A stretch of DNA of 13,781 bases from Thermoprotei archaeon (lineage in GTDB: Archaea > Thermoproteota > Thermoprotei_A > Sulfolobales > Ignisphaeraceae), in assembly GCA_003661865.1 (NCBI GenBank), contig QMWY01000010.1:1-13781 (forward strand). The letters are read 5' to 3'. The position numbers were made by a program, and so were the translations under genes. This document shows, in pieces, positions 13,764-13,781 of this stretch (positions are counted from its first letter, which is position 1; each line of letters starts with the position of its first letter). The notes under the pieces are model-generated. The model did no database searches. It was not told the origin of the DNA and was given only the letters and a program-made list of their open reading frames with translations.

Positions 13764-13781
13764 GTGTCTCGTAGGGCTGAG
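13764..13781 (+). CDS. First codons of a further gene (3' truncated by the window)
   Basis: A TATA box, an AGGGGTG ribosome site and GTG codons at 13761 and 13764 occur in the correct order and spacing. The frame then reads SRRAE to the window end. Only the signals support a gene here; the product cannot be guessed. Confidence 0.35.

Noticed and set aside
1..13781. tRNA genes, CRISPR arrays, insertion sequences
   Set aside because: I looked for TψC-loop-like GGTTCGA stretches with flanking stems, for regularly spaced repeats and for transposase motifs and found none; this was reading by eye, so a degenerate element could be missed.

Overview
The window looks like chromosome from a hyperthermophilic crenarchaeon, most likely Desulfurococcales-like; I cannot name a species. 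The grounds are AGG/ATA-rich codon use, GTG and TTG starts behind GGTG-type Shine-Dalgarno sites, AT-rich TATA boxes about 25 bases before expected transcript starts, an archaeal TIP49/RuvB-like ATPase, two VapBC toxin-antitoxin pairs and an archaeal DUF234-type ATPase.

Layout. Bases 2-1885 (+) hold the end of a membrane glycosyltransferase-like protein followed at once by the TIP49 ATPase. Bases 1944-2632 (-) hold the first vapBC pair. Bases 2861-5198 (-) hold two tandem paralogous amidohydrolases, one base apart. Bases 5382-6785 are decayed: a family 5 solute-binding protein gene (+) meets the remnant of an ATPase gene (-). Next come an intact DHDPS/NAL-family aldolase (6860-7768, +) and a VUT/YhhQ-type queuosine/archaeosine-precursor transporter (7821-8552, +). 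On the minus strand are a GNAT acetyltransferase (8587-9429) and, upstream of it, an ATPase-DUF234 gene broken by four frameshifts (9432-10843). Bases 10931-11120 (+) hold the broken 3' end of a glmS-type gene. Then come a three-helix membrane protein (-) and, from a shared TATA region, the second vapBC pair (+). The window ends with a methyltransferase (-), a divergent membrane-anchored helical protein (+) and the first codons of another gene.

How the genes relate. The two amidohydrolases form the clearest functional unit. They have the same length if the upstream one starts at TTG 5189, yet the upstream copy has Cys in place of the first metal-binding His of the HxH motif. This suggests an active/altered pair. 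The interval 5.4-11.1 kb is a patchwork of live genes and four independently broken genes. A vapBC pair lies beyond each side of it, consistent with a flux-prone stretch of chromosome. Several starts share one arrangement, GGTG then about six bases then TTG or GTG, and this moves those starts inward of the longest open frame.
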